From: a virus
Virus record (IMG/VR): IMGVR_UViG_3300037245_000951
Span: 1 to 41,669 of that record
DNA length: 41,669 bases
Reading direction: 5' to 3' (one strand)
Below, piece after piece: positions 30,682-39,840 of this stretch (its first letter is position 1; every line of letters begins with the position of its first letter). A program made the translations under genes and the position numbers. The notes beneath the pieces are model-generated. The model saw only the letters and a program-made list of their open reading frames with translations. It did no database searches and was not told the origin of the DNA.

Positions 30682-31973
30682 ATGGCTCGGTATCTAATCC
30701 CACGTTTCCCGCAGGGGAGGCAAATTTTGTGCATGCTTGAAAGGTCTAAACTCATAGCCTCCATAGCTTTTTCAAGCTGATAGGCTATGCCACTCTCTTT
30801 ATCGCCTTGACTATCCCCGTCAAGTTCGTAGAGTATTTCCCTTTTATCAAGGTTCTGATTAACTCTAGAGATATTAAAATTAGGATTGTAGGCAAATTCC
30901 CGCAACATGTCCGCGGCCATTTGAAGGCCTACAATGTTTTGAAAAGCTATTCTTTGATTGATAAGCATGTCAGTAATATCGCACTCAATCGAAATCTGAA
31001 GGTTCAGACCGTAGTTAGTGTTATAAGTATATAACATATTGTCAACATCCCATAAGCCTCCAGCCCCATTTGAGGGTAACTTGAAAGGATGCACACTTAA
31101 ATATTTAGACCATATACGCCAAGCAGCTACCTCTGCACGATCACAGGAACCGCAGGGTCCCATTTCCCAATTTTTTATTTTATTTACGGCCAACATATCC
31201 CCCCCAAATCCCTCCATTTCGTCTTGCTTGTAAACTAAATACCAAGCCCCTCCGTCATTTTCCGCACTGGTATGCGGGAGATACAGGTCAGGTATCGGAA
31301 ACCATTCTATTCCACTGGTGCGATTATACTCTAAGGCGATAGTTCTGATAGGATCGTTCCTACTCGAATGGAAAATATACAACGTAATCACCCCGGGGCC
31401 GTCAAATTGTAATCCTATCTTGTCGATTTTAATTGTGAGCCCCTCGTTTTGGATAGCATCAAGTTCGAATCCGACTAGATTGGAATCATTAGGGACTAAG
31501 TCAGCCAACCTTCCAACACCATTAAATAGAGCCTTACTCTCTAATATGCCTCTTGCAGTTCGATTAGCCACCTTAGTAGTCCAAAAAGATCGTACGGCGT
31601 TCAAGATTGAGGCCTCAGTTTTTTGTCTCAGCCAGTCACTAAACCTATCAAACTCAAGCCAGGTCTCGGTATAAGATGGGGGCACTTTGCCCACGCTGTC
31701 CTCTAAAGCCATATATGTTTTATCGTACCATATAGCCACTTGACCTTTAGTGAAAGGAATATCTATTAGCCAGTTCTTATCTCCAGAGGTATCAAATTCT
31801 GGGGCTACTGCTTTTATATTCCCAAGGGTTATAAGAGGGTGTATATCCTGATAGTACTGTCCCGTCTCAGTCACAGTTAAATCTTCTTCGATTATAAAAT
31901 CGGAGGGGTTAGAGGCTTGGCGCCACCCCAGCAAATTGGACCATGATTCCTTAATATCTTTGGTTCTATACAT
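30678..31973 (-). CDS. Structural protein after the major capsid gene, 431 aa
   Basis: Soluble mixed protein with a C-terminal CLPCGKRG cysteine pair and an internal MGPCGSCDR, which may bind metal. It lies between the major capsid and the tail connector genes. Proteins of this size and place occur in other Bacteroidota phages, role unknown. Confidence 0.75.
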   Translation of the reverse strand: MYRTKDIKESWSNLLGWRQASNPSDFIIEEDLTVTETGQYYQDIHPLITLGNIKAVAPEFDTSGDKNWLIDIPFTKGQVAIWYDKTYMALEDSVGKVPPSYTETWLEFDRFSDWLRQKTEASILNAVRSFWTTKVANRTARGILESKALFNGVGRLADLVPNDSNLVGFELDAIQNEGLTIKIDKIGLQFDGPGVITLYIFHSSRNDPIRTIALEYNRTSGIEWFPIPDLYLPHTSAENDGGAWYLVYKQDEMEGFGGDMLAVNKIKNWEMGPCGSCDRAEVAAWRIWSKYLSVHPFKLPSNGAGGLWDVDNMLYTYNTNYGLNLQISIECDITDMLINQRIAFQNIVGLQMAADMLREFAYNPNFNISRVNQNLDKREILYELDGDSQGDKESGIAYQLEKAMEAMSLDLSSMHKICLPCGKRGIRYRAI

Positions 31974-31991
31974 AATTTAGAGCTAAAAATA

Positions 31992-32028
31992 AAAAAGAGG
32001 ATAGGGTCTCAAAACCTATCCCCTTTTT
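31992..32028 (-). terminator. Strong terminator after the major capsid gene
   Basis: AAAAAGAGGATAGG (31992-32005) and CCTATCCCCTTTTT (32015-32028) form a 14-bp stem with one G-T pair and a 9-nt loop. A run of Ts follows on the minus strand. Probably lets capsid transcripts accumulate over tail transcripts. Confidence 0.8.
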
Positions 32029-32051
32029 AATTAATCAAAAATCAACAACAA

Positions 32052-33152
32052 TTAAACTACTTCTTTAGTATTTACAGGATCTGCTTCAGAGTTAACAATA
32101 CGAATATCCATCGCATCAGTTACGTCTTCAGAGCTAATGGTCAATTTCATAATAGGGGTAGCGGCCGCACCCATAAGAGGTGTAATAAAAGCTACATCGA
32201 CACTAAAACCATAATGCTCCTTTCTTACAGCGGTCATATCCGCCGAAGCTGCTCCAGCTATAGCGCTATAATCGCCTTTGCTCTCATAGTAATAAGTTCC
32301 TACAGGAAAATTAAGTAGTGGAAGTGTTTCTATTCCCCACTCTGTGCCGTCGGCCATGGATGTCCCCAAAATAGCTTCACGGTCAAATCGGGTAAGTATC
32401 CCCAAAGATCCACCGTTTACAGCATACATGTTTGCAAACTCACCGACATCATTAGATACTCGGGTTGAGAAATGCAGTATTTTGTCAGAGTATTCTAACG
32501 TTTTATTCTCAACATTGTATAGGTCCTTTTGTGCCAGTTTTCTGATTATTGACTCAACCCCAGCATTACCTAAAACGTGAATATCGCTAAAATAATCATT
32601 GGCAGCCATCATAGGGTTAATATCACCTATAACATTTTCACGCGATTTCCAGGGGGCGATTACGGCAAAGCCTGTTTCGGTATAATTTAAAAGATCAGCA
32701 AAGACCTGAGTCTTAGCAGAAGCTAAGGCAGCAACCGCCGCAGCGTCTAGGACCTCACCGAATTTATACAGATACTTTTTAAATTTCCGCTCAAAATCTT
32801 TCTGCATGGATACCTCATTATTCAAAAATAGAGAAGGTACTGAAGTGAACCCCCACGAGTAGGTCGTAAAAGTAATCTGATACATATCCGAGGTATTCTC
32901 AGAATCAGCAATAACAACTGACCTGGTATCCCCGATAGTTACCCCCGCGTCGAATTCGATGACTGGTGTTTCCAAAGTGGAACCTATGGACTTCTCGGCT
33001 TTGGCTTTCAACTCCTCGGTGATTAGCCCCGCGGGATCTTCGGTTTGGGACATAAAAAGGTTTAGCGCTCCATATCGTGAAGGGCGTAATTCGTACTTAT
33101 CCAAATTACCATTTGCTCTGGCGTTTTGGATTCTAGTATTAATCAATGACAT
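32052..33152 (-). CDS. Major capsid protein, 366 aa
   Basis: Starts MSLINTRIQNARANG. It has an N-terminal arm, a central region with EKSIGSTLETPVIEFDAGVTIG and alternating alpha/beta segments that fit an HK97-like fold. It lies after the scaffold gene and before a strong terminator, as expected for the most abundant virion protein. The assignment rests mainly on place, length and composition. Confidence 0.85.
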   Translation of the reverse strand: MSLINTRIQNARANGNLDKYELRPSRYGALNLFMSQTEDPAGLITEELKAKAEKSIGSTLETPVIEFDAGVTIGDTRSVVIADSENTSDMYQITFTTYSWGFTSVPSLFLNNEVSMQKDFERKFKKYLYKFGEVLDAAAVAALASAKTQVFADLLNYTETGFAVIAPWKSRENVIGDINPMMAANDYFSDIHVLGNAGVESIIRKLAQKDLYNVENKTLEYSDKILHFSTRVSNDVGEFANMYAVNGGSLGILTRFDREAILGTSMADGTEWGIETLPLLNFPVGTYYYESKGDYSAIAGAASADMTAVRKEHYGFSVDVAFITPLMGAAATPIMKLTISSEDVTDAMDIRIVNSEADPVNTKEVV

Positions 33153-33210
33153 AAGTTAAGGATTTAATTAGAAAATAATGAAAACTTATAACGCGTTACC
33201 CTTGCACGTT

Positions 33211-33236
33211 AAAAAAGCGAACCTCAAAGACTCGCT
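33211..33236 (-). terminator. Weak terminator between membrane protein and capsid genes
   Basis: AGCGA and TCGCT arms around about 11 nt, with a run of six Ts after the hairpin on the minus strand. It lies in the 103-bp gap upstream of the major capsid start... in transcript order it comes after the gene at 33256-33654. Confidence 0.45.
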
Positions 33237-33255
33237 CTAATTAATGCAAAATTAC

Positions 33256-33654
33256 TTATTTTTTTTGGAATAATAAAAGGATTCCTTGTATAATTTTTGT
33301 ATCTGCTACTCCGTTAGCCGCGAGTGATGCTCCAGCACCATATAATACCGCCCACCAGAAAGACAACTCAACAAGAAACCCAAGACCTAAAAACCAGCCT
33401 ACCATAGTGAGTCCTATGCCTATCCCCCAGGTTACTACCTGTACAATTATATTATGCGTCGCCTTGGTTTTACCAAGAACCCTTAATATGAAATGGCTAA
33501 CTATAGGGATGGCCAATACAAGCGCCCCGAAAGTTGCAAAGATAGAAGTTAGCACCGTTGGGATTTCCAAATCCCCGCCCTGGGCAAACAAAGCAGAGAT
33601 AGGAAACAATAGCAGCAGCATCAAGGGCAAGCAATATTTTATAAATTTTTTCAT
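33256..33654 (-). CDS. Membrane protein with signal-like start, between scaffold and capsid genes
   Basis: Starts MKKFIKYCLPLMLLLLFPISALFAQGG, a good signal peptide with a likely cut after ALFA. Two or three further hydrophobic segments follow (about residues 38-58, 70-92 and 98-112). It is out of place among head genes; a holin or envelope protein is possible. No family assigned. Confidence 0.72.
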   Translation of the reverse strand: MKKFIKYCLPLMLLLLFPISALFAQGGDLEIPTVLTSIFATFGALVLAIPIVSHFILRVLGKTKATHNIIVQVVTWGIGIGLTMVGWFLGLGFLVELSFWWAVLYGAGASLAANGVADTKIIQGILLLFQKK

Positions 33655-33690
33655 AACGAATTATTTTTAGATATTAGATAATTTTTTTAA

Positions 33691-34632
33691 TTAGCGAGTA
33701 GGCAACTTAGTTACGCCGTTGTCTATTCTTATTTTGCTTTGCTTCTCAGAGAATGACGCAGTACCTTTTAATTCTCCTTGTTGGAGTAGGTACTTGACAA
33801 TTATATTATCAGCTTCGACTTGAGTTTTAGCTCCTGCAATATCAACAATCTCAATAACTGCTGAATCACCACCAGAGGCTCCAGTTCCTGCACCCGTGGT
33901 TTTTTTACCTGTGTCCAATACCTCAGCTAGATTTTTAGCAATGAGTTCTGCCGCGGTGTAGGGCTCTTGTAAATTGTTTGGGTTGCGCATGATCTCGCCT
34001 TTTTCATCTCTGAAAATCATCACTTTCCCCGCGGTCGTCTCAATAAAATCAGTTTTTGAAGTGGCAAGGATGCCAGCCTTCGCCGCGTCGATAAGTGTTT
34101 TTTGAATGGCTTCAGGGTATCCGGCTTTAAATTTAAGGCCTGCGGTTGCTTTATCGAAAACTGCGGACACTTGAATCCCTGATAACTTAGTGGCAAACTC
34201 CCCCTTCTCAGTTTCCCAACTGGTCTTATCTGAGTCGAATTGACCTTGTAGCGCTGTGAGTTTACCCACTGAATCCTTGAGTTGTTGCTTAATTACCTCA
34301 TCCCCCGTACCCTCAGCTATAGACGTTTCAAGACTGGTTATCTTGGTTTTGTATCCAACTACCTCTTTAGTCAAGACCTCGGAGTTTGAGGCTTTATCCT
34401 TGTAGGAGCCCAACACCCTCTTTACAAAATCGTAGCTTTTTTCTCCTTGGTTCTTCTCCATACCCGTCACTTCGAGTACATCCTTGTCGTAGGCACCATG
34501 AATCTCTCCAACTTTGGCGCCTATAACAGTGACCTCGTCATTTGTAGATAAGGTTGCAATTGCCGTTATTTGTTCATCGGTTAAACCCGTTAAGGCTTCA
34601 TTTGCTTTTAATGCTTCTGCGTTTAATGCCAT
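33691..34632 (-). CDS. Scaffold-like head protein, 313 aa
   Basis: Helical, charged central region with a coiled-coil look (YKTKITSLETSIAEG and LTALQGQFDSDKTSWETEK), then a glycine-rich linker and a small C-terminal part. Its place between portal and major capsid is the usual scaffold position. Confidence 0.8.
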   Translation of the reverse strand: MALNAEALKANEALTGLTDEQITAIATLSTNDEVTVIGAKVGEIHGAYDKDVLEVTGMEKNQGEKSYDFVKRVLGSYKDKASNSEVLTKEVVGYKTKITSLETSIAEGTGDEVIKQQLKDSVGKLTALQGQFDSDKTSWETEKGEFATKLSGIQVSAVFDKATAGLKFKAGYPEAIQKTLIDAAKAGILATSKTDFIETTAGKVMIFRDEKGEIMRNPNNLQEPYTAAELIAKNLAEVLDTGKKTTGAGTGASGGDSAVIEIVDIAGAKTQVEADNIIVKYLLQQGELKGTASFSEKQSKIRIDNGVTKLPTR

Positions 34633-34667
34633 AATTTTTCCCTTCGAATTATAGATTTATATAAAAA

Positions 34668-35012
34668 TTAACTACGGTATTTAATCGGATCCCACATGAT
34701 CTTAACTGTGAAACCTAACCCCTTACCATATTTTAAAAAGGCATTCCAATCTGAGGTCGTAAATTTTTGATTGTACGCCTTGCTTAGCTTTTTCCCATTC
34801 TTAATATCGAAGATAGTTTTGTCCAACTCGACATGGAACAAGTGCCTCTCCTTTACTGGTGGTAAATACTTAGGCTTTGGACGCCCCGATTGGGCAGCCT
34901 CAATTTTAGCCGCTTCAATTTTAGCAGCTTCAGTTGTAGCCCCTTTTGTTGCCGAAGATCCTCCCAGAAGGTCATTGATCTCCGTTTGGTTGCTCTTGTT
35001 GCTCTCTGCCAT
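34668..35012 (-). CDS. Hypothetical head-region protein, 114 aa
   Basis: A low-complexity N-terminus with a short AAKIEAAKIEAA repeat, then a basic, conserved-looking C-terminal half (LPPVKERHLFHVELDK). Overlaps the end of the portal gene by 41 bp. Role unknown. Confidence 0.7.
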   Translation of the reverse strand: MAESNKSNQTEINDLLGGSSATKGATTEAAKIEAAKIEAAQSGRPKPKYLPPVKERHLFHVELDKTIFDIKNGKKLSKAYNQKFTTSDWNAFLKYGKGLGFTVKIMWDPIKYRS

Positions 35013-36696
35013 AATCTTTAAATTTTTGAATTATTATATTTATTTTCTTTGATAGTTCTAATTGAGAGCCAAATTCTATGACGTTGGTATTCTCACGCTC
35101 GAACCTTTCAACAAAGGTATTAAAATTTATTTTAATAATTAGTAGCTCTGGATTTAAAAAGTCATTGTTCTTTAATGTCATTAGCTCATTAAGAGAGTAG
35201 TGCGAATAGGGTTCAAGCTGCTTTAATATAAACATGCGCTCTAATTGTGTGGGGTTGTTTCGATATTCAGTTGCCAGGATCTGATCGTTGATGGCGTCAA
35301 GCTCTGACTCACTAGCCCCATTCTCCTTGGCTCTTTTGTAATTAGCATATAGGTCAACCACCGTGTATATATAGAATTCTGTGCCCATTGAGATGGAGCT
35401 CTTGAGAAAATTGTCACCATAGCGTAATCGGCAAATAGTATCATCTGCAAATTTCCTGGCTTTCTCCAGATTACCTTTAAGATTATTTAAGACGCCTACG
35501 CGGCTTTCAAATCCTGCTGTAACTTGTAACTCGTTAAGGCTTTGTTTTTGTTGGACATCTCCACCCAAGCCAACTGTGCTGGTGAATACCTCATTTGTGA
35601 GTCTCTTAACCTCTTCGACATTATAGGCTAAGCTGTCTTTGTCTATTGTGGTTATTTGTACGGGGTTTTTTAAGTCTGGTTCCTCCTTAGTTGGTATAGG
35701 GATTTCAATCATTGACCCAGCCCCGGCTAAACGTTTATTCGAACAAACCGGGCAAACTTGGATAGCCCCATTACGCTCTATTTTGTACATATCATCTTTA
35801 TCCCTCAGATAGCCCCCGTCGCAAATATCTCCGGTAAGCTTATCCTCGAAATCGCAGGACGCTTCATAGGCTGAGTAAATTGGATAAGAGGCATATAAGT
35901 CTAGATGGCGTTTACTGATCGCGAAGAACAGAAGCCAATCAAGATTAGCCAATTGAGGAGATAAGGGTGATTTCTTTATATCTGGTGTTTTTTGGCTCAG
36001 TTCTGTAGACCAAAAGAAATCGGCTGGACAGTATCCTAACCCGTGGGGTTGCTTGGATATCTCAGCCTTAATGGTCTGGTTATCCTCGCTCATCTGAAAC
36101 ACTCTATACTCCTCATCATCAAAAACAGCCAACCTGTTGTTGCTTTGTCTGAAAAATATATCAGTGATAACTCCATCTTTATATGTATAGTCTAACACGT
36201 TCTCAACCCCCAAAAAATAGAAGTAAGGCTCCGGGGCATCTGTAGTTTGTTCAATAGGTAAATCAACAATCAGCACCGAATTAATGGCCGTGCGTACAGC
36301 CTTCCAGCCTTTATCCCTCCATACTTGAGGCTCCTTAAGGTTATCCTGCTTATATCTCTCCCAATCATCTCGGTAATCTGCGTCAGTAAATTGGTAATTA
36401 TAAGTTGGGTTACGACCGTCAAATACCCGCTCCAATTCTTTGAAAATAGTATCTGATAGCTGGATAATAGGGCTAGGAAGTTTGAACAAGCTAACAAAGA
36501 TGTTGTATTTGTCTCGAGGGATAAGGGTCTTAACCCAATCGAGAAAGATTGTAAGAGGCTGGACTATCTCATTTTGATCCATAGCGCTTTCAGTGTGGAA
36601 TCTCAAACGACTTTCATGCTTGATCGCTTTGGCTATAACCTGGGATTTATTTGGACTCTGTATCCTCTTCTTTATTTCGTCTAATGTTAATGCCAT
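34972..36696 (-). CDS. Portal protein, 574 aa
   Basis: Large protein in the position between terminase and scaffold. I take the start at the ATG at 36696 (MALTLDEIKKRIQ); the longer frame begins at 36744 and runs further into the gene upstream. It includes a central segment with VCPVCSNKR cysteines and a helical C-terminal half (NLKGNLEKARKFADDTICRL), as in Bacteroidota phage portals. The assignment is by size and order. Confidence 0.82.
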   Translation of the reverse strand: MALTLDEIKKRIQSPNKSQVIAKAIKHESRLRFHTESAMDQNEIVQPLTIFLDWVKTLIPRDKYNIFVSLFKLPSPIIQLSDTIFKELERVFDGRNPTYNYQFTDADYRDDWERYKQDNLKEPQVWRDKGWKAVRTAINSVLIVDLPIEQTTDAPEPYFYFLGVENVLDYTYKDGVITDIFFRQSNNRLAVFDDEEYRVFQMSEDNQTIKAEISKQPHGLGYCPADFFWSTELSQKTPDIKKSPLSPQLANLDWLLFFAISKRHLDLYASYPIYSAYEASCDFEDKLTGDICDGGYLRDKDDMYKIERNGAIQVCPVCSNKRLAGAGSMIEIPIPTKEEPDLKNPVQITTIDKDSLAYNVEEVKRLTNEVFTSTVGLGGDVQQKQSLNELQVTAGFESRVGVLNNLKGNLEKARKFADDTICRLRYGDNFLKSSISMGTEFYIYTVVDLYANYKRAKENGASESELDAINDQILATEYRNNPTQLERMFILKQLEPYSHYSLNELMTLKNNDFLNPELLIIKINFNTFVERFERENTNVIEFGSQLELSKKINIIIQKFKDYGREQQEQPNGDQ

Positions 36697-36841
36697 GCTC
36701 GTCGAGTTGATAGTTAGAATCTTCAGGTAATCGCCAACCGCCATTATTTGGCATTCTTAGGATGCGCTCGGCGTGGCTTATTTCAAAATCTTGTAATCTA
36801 TCACCCACCTGTAGGGTGATAGACTTTATCCTTCCACTCAT
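36647..36841 (-). CDS. Small protein upstream of portal, 64 aa
   Basis: Reads SITLQVGDRLQDFEISHAERILRM then NGGWRLPEDSNYQL. Small proteins of this pattern (V-G-D...F...S-H-A-E-R-I-L-R...G-W-x-L-P) commonly precede portal genes in Bacteroidota phages. Function unknown. Overlaps the portal start. Confidence 0.75.
   Translation of the reverse strand: MSGRIKSITLQVGDRLQDFEISHAERILRMPNNGGWRLPEDSNYQLDEHGINIRRNKEEDTESK
36797..36823 (-). other. Perfect 10-bp hairpin within the 64-aa gene
   Basis: TCTATCACCC and GGGTGATAGA separated by 7 bp, about 18 bp after the start codon. It may regulate translation or be a chance result of the codons. Confidence 0.5.
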
Positions 36842-36845
36842 AATT

Positions 36846-37481
36846 TTAGACTTGAGGTGTAATTAGGTCAGTTAAGGCGTTAAAATCTGTAGGCGCTATA
36901 ATCACTAGATTATCAGACCAATTAGGATTGAACTTCCAGCTAATAACATTCATGTCCGGTGCCTCTAAACCCCCGAGGGATTTATCCCCAACAAAGAGGG
37001 ATCTTATTGGGATAGGGGAATACTCAGTTGGGGTACCTCTGTCATCCACCAAGCAAGCTATGCGCCCAAATTCATCGACCAGGAATACCCCCAGGTTTTC
37101 ACCTTGGTAATCCTTGAGTGCTGTGATGGTCTCTTGACCCGATCTTAATATGTTGCCTGTGAATGACGTAGGCTCCCGCCCTATAATCATCTCAGCTCCC
37201 CCAAGGGTTTCATTACCACCACCATAGGTAAGCGCCGCGCCAGGTTCCGTGGTCGGTGCTTGAATATAGGGGGTTTGAACTACCTTAGTGCCGTCTGATG
37301 CGGCTAACAGCGTGGACCAACTGGCTAGGACGTGAGGGTCTGCTATAACATTCTTTGTCGCCCCTGTGGAAAAAATACGCTGTAATATAACTTTCTGCAC
37401 TTGCCCTAGTGACTCAGGACAAGTCCCTATTGGTACATCCGGAATCGAAGCTCCCAAAGGGCAATTAAAAAGAATTCCCAT
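36846..37481 (-). CDS. Structural protein between terminase and portal, 211 aa
   Basis: Starts MGILFNCPLGASIPD and has a beta-rich, low-charge composition typical of virion proteins. It has its own promoter element at 37518-37525. It may be a decoration or head-fibre protein; no family is certain. Confidence 0.72.
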   Translation of the reverse strand: MGILFNCPLGASIPDVPIGTCPESLGQVQKVILQRIFSTGATKNVIADPHVLASWSTLLAASDGTKVVQTPYIQAPTTEPGAALTYGGGNETLGGAEMIIGREPTSFTGNILRSGQETITALKDYQGENLGVFLVDEFGRIACLVDDRGTPTEYSPIPIRSLFVGDKSLGGLEAPDMNVISWKFNPNWSDNLVIIAPTDFNALTDLITPQV

Positions 37482-37517
37482 AAGTAATAAACTTTAAATT
37501 AGATAATATTATCAATA

Positions 37518-37525
37518 CAAAGATA
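37518..37525 (-). promoter_or_regulatory. Promoter -7 element TATCTTTG
   Basis: TAnnTTTG match in the 54-bp gap between the large terminase gene and the structural gene at 37481. Would give structural genes extra transcription over the terminase. Confidence 0.5.
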
Positions 37526-37535
37526 CAATTATTTT

Positions 37536-38714
37536 TTAATTTCGTCGCCGTAGCTTTCTTTTTTGTCTTTGCTTAGACAGTTTGAAGGTGGCCAAATACC
37601 TCATAGGGTCAATACAATGGTTAAAAGCATCGATAGGAATATTAAGAGCTTTGCCCGCTCTATCAGTATCCCAGGCATAAGTCCTAAGCTCCTTAATCAA
37701 ATTTGTACTCCTCCTGGTTACGAGGAAATCTGATTCCTGTAAGACATCTATTCCAAACTTTATAGAGTCTTTGCCCTTGATAGCCCCTTGTACTCTAAAC
37801 CCGTAGCGGTTAATCTCGGCTATAGACTTAGGCTCAGCACTATCTGCTACGACAAAATCGAATTTCTTGATACCTTTAGCCTTCATCACTTTGGCTATGT
37901 CCCCATTCGTTAAGCCTTTTTGGTATAGCTCCTCATCCCAAATAACTTTATTATTCCAAGTATATGCAGCCATTATCGTGGTGGGATCGTTGGTAAATCC
38001 AAAGTCAATGGCGTAGCCTATAAGCCTGGCTTCTTCAGGGACCTGATCTATTAGGCGCCAATTATTAAATATGACTCCTTCAAGTTTACCTAATAATCCT
38101 AGCCCGTAGACCTTCCACCAATTAGCCCAATAGCTTGAGGTCTTAGCTTTCTCCTTGGCTTTCTCTATCTCTTTTATAATAGATTCGGCTAAGGCCTCAT
38201 TGTCCTTGTAGGTTAACGCCAACCACTCGATATCCTTATCAGGCTCCAACTCTTCATGTACCCAGAAAGCGTTTGAGGGGTTGAAATCAAGCCATATATG
38301 TAGGTCCGTTCTTATGGCGAGCTGGTGGTATGTTTCAAAAGAAACATTGTTGCACTCGTTAACATATAATATGTTACGTCTTGGGCCCCTTACTTTACCC
38401 TCCTGATCGGCCGAGAAGAATTCTATAACTGAGCCGTTTGAAAAGGTGTAGGTGAGTAGGGTTTTATTGTAGTGGTCGTCAATCCAACGGCCTGTCTGTT
38501 TCATTATTTTAATGAAGTCCTTAAGCGCCCCTTTTCGTAGGTGGGGTATACTCTCAGATACTACAGAGATTTCAAGCTCAGGTGATTTAGTAGCCGTATC
38601 GATTAGTATGGGTAATATCCCATAAGTTTTTCCGGCACTGGTCCCACCAGGAACCACGCGTGTGCGCGCCCGCATTTTTCGGAGCTTCTTTATAGCGGTA
38701 GTGTATACGAACAT
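37536..38714 (-). CDS. terL: Terminase large subunit
   Basis: 392 residues. Walker A GGTSAGKTYG at residues 23-32, Walker B ILYVNECNN near 118, then the RNase-H-like nuclease acids AIDFGFTNDPT near 240, VVADSAEPKSI near 296 and NHCIDPMRYL near 372. This is the packaging ATPase and nuclease. It follows terS with an 11-bp gap. Confidence 0.95.
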   Translation of the reverse strand: MFVYTTAIKKLRKMRARTRVVPGGTSAGKTYGILPILIDTATKSPELEISVVSESIPHLRKGALKDFIKIMKQTGRWIDDHYNKTLLTYTFSNGSVIEFFSADQEGKVRGPRRNILYVNECNNVSFETYHQLAIRTDLHIWLDFNPSNAFWVHEELEPDKDIEWLALTYKDNEALAESIIKEIEKAKEKAKTSSYWANWWKVYGLGLLGKLEGVIFNNWRLIDQVPEEARLIGYAIDFGFTNDPTTIMAAYTWNNKVIWDEELYQKGLTNGDIAKVMKAKGIKKFDFVVADSAEPKSIAEINRYGFRVQGAIKGKDSIKFGIDVLQESDFLVTRRSTNLIKELRTYAWDTDRAGKALNIPIDAFNHCIDPMRYLATFKLSKQRQKRKLRRRN

Positions 38715-38725
38715 TTATTTGGCGT

Positions 38726-39256
38726 TTAGTCTTCTCCGAAAAGAGGCTGCTCTGTTTTGACATCAATTTGGCTCTTAGCTACGAGACCTAAGTCACTGGC
38801 TATTATGTTAGCATTAAAGGCCCCAACCGCGGCGCCGCTGAATTTTTGATCATACATAAGTTTACCTATGTACGCAATGGTGTCCGAGAATTCTGCGTAA
38901 TTCCCCTTAGAATTGGCCTTATAATCCTCTAATTTCGCCAGTAAACCCTTGTTAGACAGGTAGGTATCAAGTCCAGTCCAAGTATAAGGTCTAATCGTTG
39001 GCACCCCTATAATCTTCCCAGCAGCCTGCCCACCTTTCAAAACTTCTTGCTTCATAAAGGGGTTTTCATCTACCTCTATCACATAGTTTTTGAAATGCAC
39101 CAGGAGTTCTTCAGGGTCTTTTATGTTCTTAGGTCTACCAACTTTCCTAACATCCAGGTCTCTCCATTTAGAGCGCTTAGGTTCTATAGTTGGTATCTCT
39201 TCAGGAGCCCCCATCAGCTCATCACACATCTTTTTGGCGTTATATTTTTTAGGCAT
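38726..39256 (-). CDS. terS: Terminase small subunit
   Basis: 176 residues. GRPKNIKDPEELLVHFKNYV near the N-terminus and a helical second part (FSDTIAYIGKLMYDQKFSGAAVGAFNANIIASDLGL) match DNA-packaging small subunits of the gp3 type. First gene of the late operon, 25 bp downstream of the late -7 element. Confidence 0.88.
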   Translation of the reverse strand: MPKKYNAKKMCDELMGAPEEIPTIEPKRSKWRDLDVRKVGRPKNIKDPEELLVHFKNYVIEVDENPFMKQEVLKGGQAAGKIIGVPTIRPYTWTGLDTYLSNKGLLAKLEDYKANSKGNYAEFSDTIAYIGKLMYDQKFSGAAVGAFNANIIASDLGLVAKSQIDVKTEQPLFGED

Positions 39257-39281
39257 ACGATTTTATTTTCAGATTACACCA

Positions 39282-39289
39282 CAAAGCTA
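39282..39289 (-). promoter_or_regulatory. Late promoter -7 element TAGCTTTG
   Basis: TAnnTTTG match 25 bp upstream of terS, in context GTAGCTTTGTGGTGTA. A possible -33 TTTG lies 22 bp upstream. Confidence 0.62.
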
Positions 39290-39557
39290 CACTTATTTTA
39301 GGCTTTTAGGGCAAATAAACAAAGAATTTTTAAACCTAGGCCGCTAATTCGCTGAACCCTAAGGCCTATGACTTTACCAAATAAAGTATTGTTTATCTTT
39401 GTTTACCTATAAAATCTTAGGCGACAACAACTTGACCCCAAAATAAACAGGATATTCAATAAACAAAGCACCTAAACTTATATAAGCTATAAACGTATAT
39501 ACGCGTTACATATATAGATATGTATATACCCCCTATATCTATCTATATTTAATATAT

Positions 39558-39658
39558 AAAGGTTTTAGTATATTATTGTTTATCTTGTTTATTCGCTCCT
39601 AACTAGCTGGCGCATAGAAGTCCACAGGTAAACAATCTTTGTTTATTTTTGTTTATTC
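39558..39658 (+). repeat. 101-bp repeat R2
   Basis: Same length and register as R1 (18089-18189), with the conserved outer parts AAAGGTTTTAGTATATTATTG and TTTGTTTATTTTTGTTTATT. Contains the dyad TAAACAA-TCT-TTGTTTA at 39629-39645. Confidence 0.85.
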
Positions 39659-39702
39659 CTGTTTACCTATTTCTCGATTTCACCAAATGAGAAGTTTTGC
39701 GT

Positions 39703-39786
39703 TTTCTTTGTTTATCTTGTTTATTTGCGCGCAACGTATTGGCTCGCAACAGCTTACAGGTAAACAACCTTTGTTTATTTTTGTAT
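39703..39786 (+). repeat. Partial repeat R3
   Basis: Shares CTTTGTTTATCTTGTTTATT and the dyad TAAACAA-CCT-TTGTTTA (39761-39777) with R1 and R2, with a different middle. Confidence 0.72.
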
Positions 39787-39810
39787 ACCCTACTTCCTAG
39801 CTAAAAAGTT

Positions 39811-39833
39811 AGCTAGCTCGGCTGGAGCTAGCT
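39811..39833. other. Perfect 9-bp inverted repeat next to the terminator
   Basis: AGCTAGCTC, five bases, GAGCTAGCT. It is 7 bp from the terminator stem and could be a second hairpin or a protein site. Confidence 0.55.
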
Positions 39834-39840
39834 TGAAAAG

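Noticed and set aside
39480-39560. Short AT-rich repeats resembling a CRISPR or satellite
   Set aside because: No regular repeat-spacer pattern; better seen as an AT-rich control or melting region.
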